From NCBI RefSeq assembly GCF_018372875.1, contig NZ_JAHAIF010000063.1:1-14383 (forward strand): a stretch of DNA of 14,383 nucleotides, read 5' to 3'. The stretch comes from Clostridium sp. (lineage in GTDB: Bacteria; Bacillota; Clostridia; Clostridiales; Clostridiaceae). This document shows, in pieces, positions 1-7,404 of the stretch (the stretch's first letter is position 1; each line of letters starts with the position of its first letter). The notes beneath the pieces were generated by a model. That model did not search any database. It was not told the DNA's origin and worked only from the letters and a program-made list of their open reading frames with translations. The position numbers were made by a program, and so were the translations under genes.

Positions 1-80
1 ACTCCACATAATGGGCACTTTTCTGGTGCACTTTCTCCTTCATGAACATATCCACATACTGTACAAACAAATTTTTTCAT
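1..80 (-). CDS. Reverse rubrerythrin-type NADH peroxidase component, N-terminal rubredoxin part only (partial)
   Basis: Reading the minus strand from the ATG at 80, the frame stays open to the window edge and gives 26 residues beginning [16 protein letters not shown]. It has two CxxC pairs (C6/C9 and C22/C25) with the [11 protein letters not shown] and APEKCPLCG spacing of a short rubredoxin domain that binds one iron. In clostridia this domain at the extreme N terminus is typical of reverse rubrerythrin, where it precedes a ferritin-like diiron domain and the protein reduces hydrogen peroxide with electrons from NADH through a reductase. The start is supported by a GGAGGAG ribosome binding site at 88-94. 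Only the N terminus is visible, so the diiron domain is inferred. A stand-alone rubredoxin-like protein or another rubredoxin fusion is possible. Confidence 0.75.
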   Translation of the reverse strand, partial: MKKFVCTVCGYVHEGESAPEKCPLCG

Positions 81-170
81 ATCTTTTCTCCTCCTATATA
101 TAACATTAATCATCATTCAAAATTCATCTTTTGTTTCTTAATATTTATTATCTTTCGTTCTACATTTATT

Positions 171-199
171 ATTATATAATAATAATTATTATTTGTAAA
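171..199 (-). promoter_or_regulatory. Sigma-A-type promoter of the rubrerythrin gene
   Basis: On the minus strand there is a -35 TTTACA (194-199) and a -10 TATAAT (171-176) separated by 17 bases, placing the transcription start near 164 and leaving a leader of about 85 bases before the ATG at 80. The match to the vegetative consensus is 11 of 12. The surroundings are extremely AT-rich, so chance matches are possible, but spacing and orientation fit the gene. Confidence 0.6.
177..191 (-). promoter_or_regulatory. PerR-box-like palindrome in the rubrerythrin promoter spacer
   Basis: The 15 bases TAATAATTATTATTA (minus strand) match the Fur-family PerR box TTATAATNATTATAA at 12 of 14 defined positions. 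The two mismatches are symmetrical. The site fills the -35/-10 spacer of the promoter at 171-199, where bound repressor would block polymerase. PerR control of peroxide-detoxifying rubrerythrins is known in clostridia. A second perfect palindrome (166-185) overlaps the -10. The background is so AT-rich that this remains tentative. Confidence 0.35.
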
Positions 200-276
200 T
201 ATATTTTTTCATTATTTTTTCTATTTTTATCCTATTATATAATAAGACTCTTCTTTTTGGCAAATAATTATTTTAA

Positions 277-305
277 TAGACATCTTTTATATATGAAGAT
301 ATAAT
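277..305 (+). promoter_or_regulatory. Sigma-A-type promoter of the amino acid permease gene
   Basis: TAGACA (277-282) and TATAAT (300-305) are separated by 17 bases, an 11 of 12 match to the vegetative consensus. The transcription start would be near 312, giving a leader of about 37 bases that holds the AAGGAGA ribosome binding site just before the ATG at 349. Confidence 0.65.
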
Positions 306-348
306 TTTATTGTCAATAAATTAATAAAATTATATTAAGGAGAAAAAT

Positions 349-1677
349 ATGGAAGATAATAACTTAAAAAGAGAACTTGGATTAACCGCAGCAACAGCTA
401 TTGTTGTTGGAAATATGATGGGATCAGGCATTTTCACCTCACCTCAAAGTCTTGCCCAAGTTGCAAACCCAACAACAACAATTCTAGCTTGGATAATTAC
501 AGGAATAGGTTCTGTTCTGCTAGCTCTTTCTTTTGCTAACTTAGGAACAAAATATCCTACAACAGGTGGTCCTATAGTATATACCCATAAGGCATTTGGG
601 GAATTTACTGCATTTTTAGTAGCCTGGACATTTTGGATTGGTTCATGGATCGGTAATGCCGCTATAATAACAGCAATAATTAGATATTTAACTCCTTTTT
701 TCCCAATACTATCTTCAAATGGATTAATTGCTTTTTTAGTTTCTTCTGCATTCTTATGGATAATGACTTATATAAATTATAAAGGTGTTAAAGAAGCTGG
801 AATTATTGGAATAATTACTACTACATTAAAGTTATTAGTTATACTTGTATTCTTAATAATAGCTGTAATTGGATTTAACCCAGAATATCTTAAGACTTAT
901 TCTTCTCCTAAGGTTACTGGATTAGGATCACTTGCACCTGCAATAGCTGTTACCTTATGGTCTTTTGTTGGATTAGAAAGTGCTGTTGTTTCAGGTGGTG
1001 AAATAAAAAATCCTGAAGTTAATATTAGAAGAAGTACAGTAATTGGAACAATTTTTGCTTCTATTATATACTTATTGCTTTCAATTTTAGCTATGGGTGG
1101 ATTATCACAAGCAGATCTTGCTTCATCTAATGCACCTTTATCATCTATAATAAATAATATAACTGGAGGCACTTGGGGTGGATCATTTATATCTCTTGGA
1201 GTAGTTATTTCAGCTGCTGGAGCTTGTTCAGGTTGGATAATGACAACAGCAAGAATGGCTTATGCTGCTGGTACTGATGGATTATTTCCTAAATTCTTCA
1301 GTAAATTACATCCAAAGTTTAAGACTCCTGTAGTAGCTTTATTTATATCCACACTTTGTACTAATATACTTTTAATTGCTAATTATGTTTCAAGTTTAAC
1401 TTCAGCTTTCGATTTTATGATAAATCTTGCAACTTTATCATTTATTCCAGCTTATGCATTAAGTGCTTGTGCTGAAATTATCCTTACATACAAATCAGGA
1501 AATAAATTAAGCTTTGGTAGATTTATAAAACATGCCTTCTTTTCCTTATTAGCATTTGCATATTCACTGTACATAATATATGGATCAGGATCAGTTTCTG
1601 CAATGTGGGTATTTATATTAATGCTTATAGGAATACCATTTTACGTATATAAAAAATTACAAGATAAAAACAAGTAA
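349..1677 (+). CDS. APC-superfamily amino acid permease, probably basic amino acid/polyamine antiporter (AdiC-like) group
   Basis: This 442-residue polytopic membrane protein is of normal length for the amino acid-polyamine-organocation superfamily, with about 12 hydrophobic segments. The hallmark first-helix motif GNMMGSGIF lies at residues 21-29. The best resemblance I recognise is to the arginine/agmatine antiporter AdiC. The unwound GSG (25-27), WIGN (100-103), LWSFVGLES (203-211) with W204 and E210, and SGWIMTTA (294-301) with W296 all align with AdiC segments containing its substrate-stacking Trp202 and Trp293 and its pH-linked Glu208. The DGLFPKFFSKL stretch (310-320) is also shared. 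Exchange of a cationic amino acid or amine is therefore a reasonable inference, but the substrate is not shown. The start is set by AAGGAGA at 337-343. The gene is monocistronic, with its own promoter and a terminator shared with the convergent gene. Confidence 0.85.
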   Translation: MEDNNLKRELGLTAATAIVVGNMMGSGIFTSPQSLAQVANPTTTILAWIITGIGSVLLALSFANLGTKYPTTGGPIVYTHKAFGEFTAFLVAWTFWIGSWIGNAAIITAIIRYLTPFFPILSSNGLIAFLVSSAFLWIMTYINYKGVKEAGIIGIITTTLKLLVILVFLIIAVIGFNPEYLKTYSSPKVTGLGSLAPAIAVTLWSFVGLESAVVSGGEIKNPEVNIRRSTVIGTIFASIIYLLLSILAMGGLSQADLASSNAPLSSIINNITGGTWGGSFISLGVVISAAGACSGWIMTTARMAYAAGTDGLFPKFFSKLHPKFKTPVVALFISTLCTNILLIANYVSSLTSAFDFMINLATLSFIPAYALSACAEIILTYKSGNKLSFGRFIKHAFFSLLAFAYSLYIIYGSGSVSAMWVFILMLIGIPFYVYKKLQDKNK

Positions 1678-1680
1678 TAA

Positions 1681-1723
1681 AAAGAGCTATAGTACTAAAT
1701 TAAAAGTACTACAGCTCTTTTTT
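1681..1723. terminator. Bidirectional Rho-independent terminator between convergent genes
   Basis: Arms 1681-1696 and 1705-1720 form a 16-bp stem with one A-C mismatch and an 8-base loop, followed by T6 at 1718-1723. Read on the minus strand, the same stem is followed by TTTTTATT. It can stop both the permease transcript (stop at 1677) and the YccF-type transcript (stop at 1727). Confidence 0.9.
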
Positions 1724-1726
1724 CCT

Positions 1727-2089
1727 TTATCTAATTTCTTTTCCAAAAGGCATTAATGATAACTTTGCTAGCTTAAAACATTGTGCAGCAAATGGTATCC
1801 CTACAATAGTTATGCATAATAAAACTGCACTTATTAAATTGCCTATACATAATACTAACCCACCAAATAATAACCATAATATATTTAATAGTAGATTTCC
1901 TGAACTATCACTTACAGTAACTACTTCTTTACCAAAAGGTGCAAATTGTAAACTTGCCATTTTAAAACATTGTAATCCCACTGGTATTCCTACTATAGTT
2001 AAGCACCAAAGTAATCCTGCAAATAACCACCCCAATGCATTAAAGAATCCCCCAAATATAATCCATATAATATTTCCTAAACAACTCAT
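1727..2089 (-). CDS. YccF-domain small membrane protein (two YccF repeats)
   Basis: This 120-residue, very hydrophobic protein is made of two tandem copies of the same unit. Residues 1-55 contain GNIIWIIFGG, LTIVGIPVGLQCFKMA and FAPFGKEV. Residues 65-120 contain LNILWLLFGG, ITIVGIPFAAQCFKLA and LMPFGKEI. The TIVGIP, QCFK and PFGKE signatures with the GNxxW start identify the YccF family of inner-membrane proteins, whose function is unknown. Length and the two-repeat layout are normal for the family. The ATG at 2089 is chosen because AGGGGGA (2095-2101) sits 5 bases upstream. The gene stands alone, ends at the shared terminator, and is transcribed away from the sigma factor gene. I found no strong promoter for it. 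A weak TATAAT-like -10 exists around 2120 on the minus strand. Confidence 0.85.
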   Translation of the reverse strand: MSCLGNIIWIIFGGFFNALGWLFAGLLWCLTIVGIPVGLQCFKMASLQFAPFGKEVVTVSDSSGNLLLNILWLLFGGLVLCIGNLISAVLLCITIVGIPFAAQCFKLAKLSLMPFGKEIR

Positions 2090-2176
2090 CTTTATCCCCC
2101 TATGATTTTATTTATATATTATATACTACATTTCTAAATTTTAAATAAACTTTTTCTTTAATATAATACAAAAATT

Positions 2177-2202
2177 TGAAACCATACTTATTTTTTTACG
2201 AC
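2177..2202 (+). promoter_or_regulatory. ECF-sigma-type promoter upstream of the sigma factor gene
   Basis: TGAAAC (2177-2182) followed after exactly 16 bases by CGAC (2199-2202) matches the ECF pattern of Bacillus sigma W, M and X promoters (-35 with the AAC core; -10 CGTA, CGTC or CGAC). The spacer is T-rich, also usual for these promoters. No good sigma-A -10 lies 17 bases from the overlapping TTGAAA. The leader to the ATG at 2298 would be about 90 bases. Autoregulation by the downstream gene's product is inferred. Confidence 0.55.
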
Positions 2203-2297
2203 TGTATATACGAAAGTACTTTAAATACATCTAAATATTAAAGGATATCTTATATAAAAGTTTAATTTATTTAATATAGGGGGGAAACGAATTTCAG

Positions 2298-2837
2298 ATG
2301 ATAGATGATTTAAATTTTGTAAAAGAATTAAAAAATAAAAATCAAGAGGCTCTACTTTATGTACTAGATACTTACGGGAATCTTATATATAGAATTGCTT
2401 ACACAAATACAAACTCAAAAACATTAAGTGAGGAATGTGTTAATGATGTTCTTCTTAAGGTCTGGCATTGTATAGATTCTTTTAACTATCCTGATAATAA
2501 ATTTAAAAATTGGATTGCATCAATAGCAAAACATACAAGTATAGACTTAATAAGAAAAGAAAAGCATCACTTAAATACCATAAATGATGATAATAATACT
2601 TTAATATATACAGACAATATAGAATCAGAACAAATTACTAAAGAAGAATTAGAATCGGTAAAAAAATATATTTTGAACTTCAAAGAAATAGATAGAAATA
2701 TTTTTATTCAACGTTTCTTTTTAAATAAAGATATAAAAGAAATATCTAAACTCTATAATATGACTCCTAATGCAGTTAAACTTAGGATATTACGGGCTAG
2801 AACAAAGCTTTCAAAATTAATGAAGGAGGAAAATTAA
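2298..2837 (+). CDS. ECF-like sigma-70 family RNA polymerase sigma factor
   Basis: This 179-residue protein is of normal length for an extracytoplasmic-function-type sigma factor, with region 2 and region 4 but no region 3. Region 2 covers about residues 15-90: the core-binding part ends in LSEECVNDVLLKVW (43-56), and the FKNWIASIAKHTSIDLIRKEK stretch (69-89) corresponds to 2.3/2.4, which melts and reads the -10. Region 4 covers about 118-176, with the helix-turn-helix KDIKEISKLYNMTPNAVKLR (144-163) reading the -35. The ATG follows an AGGGGGG site (2278-2284) at a rather long distance of 13 bases, so initiation may be modest. The stop is 2 bases before the next start, whose AAGGAGG lies inside this gene's end, so the two are coupled. 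An ECF-like promoter just upstream suggests autoregulation. The regulon and the signal are unknown. Confidence 0.85.
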   Translation: MIDDLNFVKELKNKNQEALLYVLDTYGNLIYRIAYTNTNSKTLSEECVNDVLLKVWHCIDSFNYPDNKFKNWIASIAKHTSIDLIRKEKHHLNTINDDNNTLIYTDNIESEQITKEELESVKKYILNFKEIDRNIFIQRFFLNKDIKEISKLYNMTPNAVKLRILRARTKLSKLMKEEN

Positions 2838-2839
2838 AT

Positions 2840-3589
2840 ATGAATAAATATGAATTAATTGATATAGATGAAGAGTCTCTTGCTGATGTTACGTTATCTA
2901 ACGAACAAAAAGAAAGCCTAAAAAAATCTTTAAAATTCACCCTTAATTGGTGTTTTATTAATAACACCGATTTAGACATAGACTTTTCCCCCTCTAATAT
3001 ATATTCAACTTATTTAAGTCTTGGACCAGAAAGAGATTATACAATACACTTAATTAAAAATGCAAAAGTTTTACAAAAATTAGTTATTTCTGCATTTAAT
3101 AAAAAATTCACTCCCAAAAATGAAGAAGTTATTTCCTCAAAGTTTTTAAATATTGGTGCTGGCATGGAATTTAATGATATTGCTCCTTATTGGGGAGAAA
3201 CTCTTTTCTACTACCAAATGTATATAACTCATAAAAATATATATCTTTATTCATTTAGTAATACTTTTAAAGCTATTAATGAACAGATAATTCCTATAGA
3301 AAAAATTGAAACTGTATATCTATCAAATTCCTATAAAGATAATATGAAATTTAGTAATGTAAATTTGGTTATACAATTAAAAGACACTCCATTTTCTTCT
3401 AATAAACTATATTTTGTTTCAGATGATCCAAAAGACCCTAAAGATATCCAAGATATTTTATCTACATTATTAAGTTTAAATATTCCAAATACTCTTCCAA
3501 AAAGAAAAACTTTATCTAAACTTTTAATAGTTTTTATATTTGTAATATTTGCCTTATTTACTACACTTGGATTACTTGATAGTATATAA
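2840..3589 (+). CDS. Tail-anchored membrane protein, putative anti-sigma or regulator of the sigma factor
   Basis: I do not recognise a named family for this 249-residue protein. The visible layout is a soluble N-terminal region of about 225 residues and one hydrophobic segment at 227-246, preceded by the basic stretch KRKTLSK, with only about three residues after it. By the positive-inside rule the bulk is cytoplasmic and the protein is tail-anchored. Residues about 122-212, which alternate beta-strand-like patterns (YQMYITHKNIYLYSFS, IIPIEKIETVYLS, NLVIQLKD, KLYFVSDD) and end in an amphipathic helix, look like a bacterial PH-type domain. The gene lies 2 bases after the sigma gene with a strong AAGGAGG (2823-2829), the usual position and coupling of an anti-sigma factor. 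No zinc-binding HxxxCxxC anti-sigma motif is present. The anti-sigma role is therefore inferred from position and membrane anchoring only. Confidence 0.55.
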   Translation: MNKYELIDIDEESLADVTLSNEQKESLKKSLKFTLNWCFINNTDLDIDFSPSNIYSTYLSLGPERDYTIHLIKNAKVLQKLVISAFNKKFTPKNEEVISSKFLNIGAGMEFNDIAPYWGETLFYYQMYITHKNIYLYSFSNTFKAINEQIIPIEKIETVYLSNSYKDNMKFSNVNLVIQLKDTPFSSNKLYFVSDDPKDPKDIQDILSTLLSLNIPNTLPKRKTLSKLLIVFIFVIFALFTTLGLLDSI

Positions 3590-3613
3590 AAGCGTACATC
3601 TCATGTAAATATT

Positions 3614-3622
3614 TGGTATAAT
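3614..3622 (+). promoter_or_regulatory. Extended -10 promoter of the TraB/GumN-family lipoprotein gene
   Basis: TGGTATAAT (3614-3622) is a perfect TGn extended -10. The -35 position (about 3594-3599, GTACAT) is poor, as is common with extended -10 promoters. The transcription start would be near 3629, giving a leader of about 28 bases that carries AGGGGGA (3643-3649) before the ATG at 3657. The gene can thus be expressed apart from the sigma operon. No terminator separates them, so readthrough is also possible. Confidence 0.55.
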
Positions 3623-3656
3623 TAACTTATTAATTTGATTATAGGGGGAATTTAAC

Positions 3657-4553
3657 ATGAAGATCACTAAAAAGCTTATAAAGCCATTTGCTACTTTATT
3701 GCTAGGCGTTTTTACACTTGGAGCTTTAATTGGATGTGGAAATAAAACACCTGTAGCTGAAGGATATTTATGGACCGCTACTAAAGGGGATGTAACAATT
3801 AATTTAATTGGTACTATGCATCCTGCTCCTAGCACTCATAACTTTTTCAATAAAAAAGTAACTAAAATATTAAAAAATACAGATGTTCTATCTGTAGAAG
3901 CTGATATTACTGATATAGCTAAAGTTACTGCTTCTCAAGATAAATTGCTAAACACTTCTGATAAAACAGCTAAAAATCAATTGACTGAGGATGAAATAAA
4001 AAAAGTTAATGAAATATTAGCACCATCCAATATGAACATTAGTGCTTTATCTGTATTAACTCCTGCTGGTATAGTATCTATACTTGAAAGTACTATGTAT
4101 CAAGAAGAAAATTATACTACTTCTTTTGATGAACTACTAATAAAAAAATCTCAAGAAAAAGGTATTGAAATTCATGAACTTGAAAGTGTTGATTTCCAAC
4201 TTGATTTATTGAATAACTTATATACTTGGGATGATGTAAAAGCTACTATAGCAACAGTTACTGATTCTTCGAAAAAAGATGAAACTATCAAATATTTAAA
4301 AGATACTTTTAATGCATATGTTGATGGTAATATAGAATTTCTTGAAGAAGATGTTGCAAATATGAAAAAGGAAGTTCCTGAATTCTATGATGCTTTAGTT
4401 ACTCAAAGAAATATAAAAATGGCAGAAAACATTGATAAACTAGTGAAAGATGGAAAAAATCATACTATAGCTGTTGGATGCAAGCACTTTATTGGTGAAG
4501 ATAGCGTATTAAAAGAATTAGAAAAGAGAGGTTATACTATAAATAGACTATAG
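3657..4553 (+). CDS. TraB/GumN-family lipoprotein
   Basis: This 298-residue protein begins with a lipoprotein signal: basic MKITKKLIK, a hydrophobic core at about 11-25 and the lipobox LIGC with C27, so the mature protein should be lipid-anchored outside the membrane. The rest matches the TraB/GumN family (also called TIKI-like), proposed to be metal-dependent proteases. The N-terminal motif INLIGTMHPAP (48-58) supplies the GxxH histidine H55, E81 follows in SVEADI, and the C-terminal motif AVGCKHFIGEDSVLKELEKRGY (272-293) supplies H277 and the HFxG element. Length is normal for bacterial members. The start is supported by AGGGGGA at 3643-3649. It follows the sigma/membrane-protein pair by 67 bases and has its own promoter. 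Proteolytic activity and any link to the sigma pathway are inferences. Confidence 0.8.
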   Translation: MKITKKLIKPFATLLLGVFTLGALIGCGNKTPVAEGYLWTATKGDVTINLIGTMHPAPSTHNFFNKKVTKILKNTDVLSVEADITDIAKVTASQDKLLNTSDKTAKNQLTEDEIKKVNEILAPSNMNISALSVLTPAGIVSILESTMYQEENYTTSFDELLIKKSQEKGIEIHELESVDFQLDLLNNLYTWDDVKATIATVTDSSKKDETIKYLKDTFNAYVDGNIEFLEEDVANMKKEVPEFYDALVTQRNIKMAENIDKLVKDGKNHTIAVGCKHFIGEDSVLKELEKRGYTINRL

Positions 4554-4582
4554 TTGACTTTAACTCATATAAAATATATAAT
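4554..4582 (+). promoter_or_regulatory. Sigma-A promoter of the leuS T-box transcript
   Basis: TTGACT (4554-4559) and TATAAT (4577-4582) are separated by 17 bases, an 11 of 12 consensus match. The -35 begins on the base after the upstream gene's stop codon. Transcription should start near 4589 and produce a leader of about 270 bases. Confidence 0.85.
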
Positions 4583-4588
4583 TATTTA

Positions 4589-4834
4589 TACTATTGAATA
4601 TTTTAGTGCGTTGATTAGAAGTAGTACCATTTAATTATAACTTCAGAGAGCTATTGGTTGGTGCAAAATAGTGTTGTAAACTTGGGAACTTGTCTATGAG
4701 CATACTTGTAAAAACAAGTACGGGTAAGCCCGATATAGTTATTGAGTGAGGATATTTTTTATCCTAATAAGAGTGGTACCACGGAAATTTTACCTTTCGT
4801 CTCTTAATATAGAGATGAAAGGTTTTTATTTTTA
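4589..4834 (+). promoter_or_regulatory. Leucine T-box riboswitch controlling leuS
   Basis: The leader shows the T-box parts in order. The stem I GA-motif AGAGAG and its conserved hairpin (CTATTGGTTGGTGCAAAATAG) lie at 4645-4672. The specifier loop follows, with GGGAAC then TTG at 4690-4692, a leucine codon. The overlapping CTT at 4689-4691 would also be leucine. Hairpins of the stem II region follow at about 4703-4733, including ACTTGT/ACAAGT and CGGG/CCCG. Stem III is AGGATA/TATCCT (4749-4765). The T-box sequence AAGAGTGGTACCACGG lies at 4769-4784. The TGGT at 4774-4777 pairs with the acceptor end of uncharged tRNA; its variable U predicts an A discriminator, as in bacterial tRNA-Leu. Uncharged tRNA-Leu would stabilise the antiterminator and allow leuS transcription; charged tRNA would leave the terminator at 4792-4833. 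Confidence 0.93.
4792..4833 (+). terminator. T-box regulated terminator
   Basis: Arms ACCTTTCGTCTCT (4792-4804) and AGAGATGAAAGGT (4811-4823) pair over 13 positions with one G-U, a 6-base loop, and the T-rich tail TTTTTATTTTT (4823-4833). Formation competes with the antiterminator built on the T-box sequence at 4769-4784. Confidence 0.92.
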
Positions 4835-4859
4835 TAACAGATTTTAAGGAGGATTTTTA

Positions 4860-7307
4860 ATGGGAAACTACGGAACTGCTGTTGATAAGAAATGGCAAGA
4901 AAAATGGGAAAAAGAAGAATTATATAAGTTTAATCCTGAAAATTTAGATAAGAAACTTTATACTTTAGAAATGTTCTCTTATCCTTCAGGTAGCCAGTTA
5001 CATGCTGGTCACTGGTTTAACTATGGACCAGTTGATACTTGGGCTAGACTTAAGAGAATGCAAGGGTATAATGTATTCCAACCAATGGGATTTGATGCAT
5101 TTGGTTTACCAGCTGAAAACTTTGCAATAAAGACTGGTATTCACCCTCAAGATTCAACTTATAAGAATATAGAAACTATGGAACAACAATTAAAAGCTAT
5201 GGGAGCTATGTTTAACTGGGAAAGTGAAGTAGTAACTTGTGCCCCAGAATATTATAAGTGGACTCAATGGTTATTCCTTCAACTTTATAAGAAAGGATTA
5301 GCTTACAGAAAGAATGCACCTGTTAACTGGTGTCCATCTTGTAATACAGTTTTAGCTAATGAACAAGTTGTTGATGGTGCTTGTGAAAGATGTAATACTG
5401 AAGTTACTAAGAAAGAGCTTACTCAATGGTTCTTAAAAATAACTGATTATGCTGATGAATTATTAGATAAATTAGATGATTTAGATTGGCCTGAAAAAAC
5501 TGTAGCTATGCAAAAACACTGGATTGGTAGATCTACTGGTGCAGAAGTTACTTTCAAAGTTAAAAACTCTGATTTAAGCTTTGATGTATTTACTACAAGA
5601 GTTGATACATTAAATGGTGTAACTTATGTTGTTTTAGCTCCAGAAAATAAGCTAGTAGATAAGCTTACTGCTGAAGAGAATAAGGCTGCTGTTGAAGAAT
5701 ATAAAGAACTTGCTGCTAAGCAAAGTGAAATTGAAAGACAATCAATCACTAAAGAAAAGACTGGTGTATTCACTGGTTCTTATGCTATTAACCCAATCAA
5801 TGGTAGAGAAGTGCCAATATGGATTTCTGACTATGTACTTGCAACTTATGGTACAGGTGCAGTTATGGCAGTTCCAGCTCATGATGAAAGAGACTTTGCT
5901 TTTGCCACAAAGTTTAATCTACCAATTGAAAGAGTTATTGCAGCTAAAAATGGTGAAGAAACTGAACTTCCATACTGCGAACATGGTGTTTTAGTTAACT
6001 CAGGTGAATTTGATGGATTAGAAACAGCTGAAGCTAAGGAAAAGATAGTTGAAAAACTAGCTTCTCAAAACTTAGGTTCAATGAAGGTTAACTTTAGATT
6101 AAGAGATTGGTTAGTTTCAAGACAAAGATACTGGGGAGCTCCAATTCCTATGATCTACTGTGATAAGTGTGGAACTGTTCCAGTACCAGAAGATCAACTT
6201 CCAGTTAAGCTACCTTATAATGTTGAATTTGCTCCAGACGGAAAATCCCCACTTGCTAAGAGTGAAGAATTTAAGAAGTGTACTTGTCCACAATGTGGTG
6301 GAGAAGCTACAAGAGAATGTGATACTTTAGATACTTTTGTATGTTCATCTTGGTACTACTTAAGATACCCTGATAGCAAAAATTCAGAAAAAGCATTTGA
6401 TCCTGAAATAATTAATAAAATGCTACCAGTTGATAAATATGTTGGTGGTCCTGAACATGCTTGTATGCACCTTCTTTATGCTAGATTCATAACTAAGGCA
6501 TTAAGAGATATGGGATATTTAACATTTGATGAACCATTTACGTCTCTTACTCACCAAGGATTAATCCTAGGACCTGATGGTTTAAAGATGAGTAAATCTA
6601 AGGGAAATACAATTTCTCCTGACGATTACATCAAGCAACATGGTTCCGATGTATTTAGAATGTACCTAATGTTTGGTTTTGCTTACACAGAAGGTGGAGC
6701 TTGGAGTGATGACGGAATTAAGTCTGTTGCTAGATTCGTAGATAGAATTGAAAGAACTCTTGATTCTGCTAATGAAGCTATTAAAGCTGGAAATGGTAAG
6801 TCTACTATAGATAAGGCTGAAAAAGAACTAAACTTCTGGAGACATACTGCAATAAAGGGCGTTTCTGAAGATGGAGATAAAATGCAATTTAACACGGCTA
6901 TAGCAAGAATGATGGAATTCGTAAATGCATTATCTAAGTATATGCAAGAAGAAACTAAGAACCTTGATTTCTTAAAGGAAGTTATCTTAGACTTCATCAG
7001 ATTACTTGCACCATTTGCTCCTCACTTCTCCGAAGAACAATGGAACTTAGCTGGCAACTCTACATCAGTATTTAACGAAGCTTGGCCAACTTTTGACCCT
7101 AAGGCTTTAGTTAAGGATGAAGTAGAAATAGCTATACAAATTAATGGTAAAATAAAAAATAGAATAAATGTTGCTTCTGACCTTGATGAAGAAGGAATTA
7201 AAGCAGCAGCTTTAATTGATGACGTTATTAAACAAAATACTGAAGGAAAAACAATTGTTAAGGTAATTGTTATAAAAGGTAGATTAGTTAATATAGTTGT
7301 TAAATAA
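4860..7307 (+). CDS. leuS: Leucyl-tRNA synthetase
   Basis: This class I synthetase charges tRNA-Leu with leucine in the cytoplasm. The protein is full length for a bacterial enzyme (815 residues). The ATP-binding HIGH motif is HAGH at 48-51, inside [12 protein letters not shown], and the KMSKS loop is at 576-580. A zinc knuckle has C158, C161, C175 and C178. The CP1 editing domain includes the T-rich TTRVDTLNG (T245-R247) and [12 protein letters not shown], with the conserved D345 that clears mischarged amino acids. WYYLRYPDS and [15 protein letters not shown] are typical catalytic-core blocks. The anticodon-binding domain and the C-terminal extension follow. The start is fixed by AAGGAGG at 4846-4852. 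Regulation is by the leucine T-box directly upstream, and the gene ends at its own terminator. Nothing looks truncated or frameshifted. Confidence 0.98.
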   Translation: MGNYGTAVDKKWQEKWEKEELYKFNPENLDKKLYTLEMFSYPSGSQLHAGHWFNYGPVDTWARLKRMQGYNVFQPMGFDAFGLPAENFAIKTGIHPQDSTYKNIETMEQQLKAMGAMFNWESEVVTCAPEYYKWTQWLFLQLYKKGLAYRKNAPVNWCPSCNTVLANEQVVDGACERCNTEVTKKELTQWFLKITDYADELLDKLDDLDWPEKTVAMQKHWIGRSTGAEVTFKVKNSDLSFDVFTTRVDTLNGVTYVVLAPENKLVDKLTAEENKAAVEEYKELAAKQSEIERQSITKEKTGVFTGSYAINPINGREVPIWISDYVLATYGTGAVMAVPAHDERDFAFATKFNLPIERVIAAKNGEETELPYCEHGVLVNSGEFDGLETAEAKEKIVEKLASQNLGSMKVNFRLRDWLVSRQRYWGAPIPMIYCDKCGTVPVPEDQLPVKLPYNVEFAPDGKSPLAKSEEFKKCTCPQCGGEATRECDTLDTFVCSSWYYLRYPDSKNSEKAFDPEIINKMLPVDKYVGGPEHACMHLLYARFITKALRDMGYLTFDEPFTSLTHQGLILGPDGLKMSKSKGNTISPDDYIKQHGSDVFRMYLMFGFAYTEGGAWSDDGIKSVARFVDRIERTLDSANEAIKAGNGKSTIDKAEKELNFWRHTAIKGVSEDGDKMQFNTAIARMMEFVNALSKYMQEETKNLDFLKEVILDFIRLLAPFAPHFSEEQWNLAGNSTSVFNEAWPTFDPKALVKDEVEIAIQINGKIKNRINVASDLDEEGIKAAALIDDVIKQNTEGKTIVKVIVIKGRLVNIVVK

Positions 7308-7310
7308 TAG

Positions 7311-7350
7311 AAAGAGTGTATCTAAAAATTTAGATACACTCTTTTTATTT
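7311..7350. terminator. Rho-independent terminator after leuS, possibly bidirectional
   Basis: Arms 7311-7326 (AAAGAGTGTATCTAAA) and 7329-7344 (TTTAGATACACTCTTT) pair perfectly over 16 bases, followed by a T-rich tail to 7350. It begins 4 bases after the leuS stop. On the minus strand the tail is weaker (TTTCTATTATTT), but it may also serve the convergent gene ending at 7405. Confidence 0.9.
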
Positions 7351-7404
7351 TTGTGCACTAGCAACCATTAATTATATCTGTAAATAGAGAAGTACTGCTA
7401 TTAA

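Noticed and set aside
310..338. TTGTCA-N17-TATTAA as the permease promoter
   Set aside because: Transcription would begin at or beyond the ribosome binding site. The TAGACA-N17-TATAAT at 277-305 fits better.
1812..2105. Plus-strand open frame opposite the YccF-type gene, and similar antisense or out-of-frame open stretches at 897-1172, 5692-5994, 6683-6997 and 8990-9214
   Set aside because: They lie inside well-supported genes, have no ribosome binding sites, and their translations look like low-complexity frame shadows.
7351..7404. Extra terminator for the minus-strand methyltransferase-like gene
   Set aside because: Only short imperfect pairings were seen. The hairpin at 7311-7344 is the better candidate in both directions.
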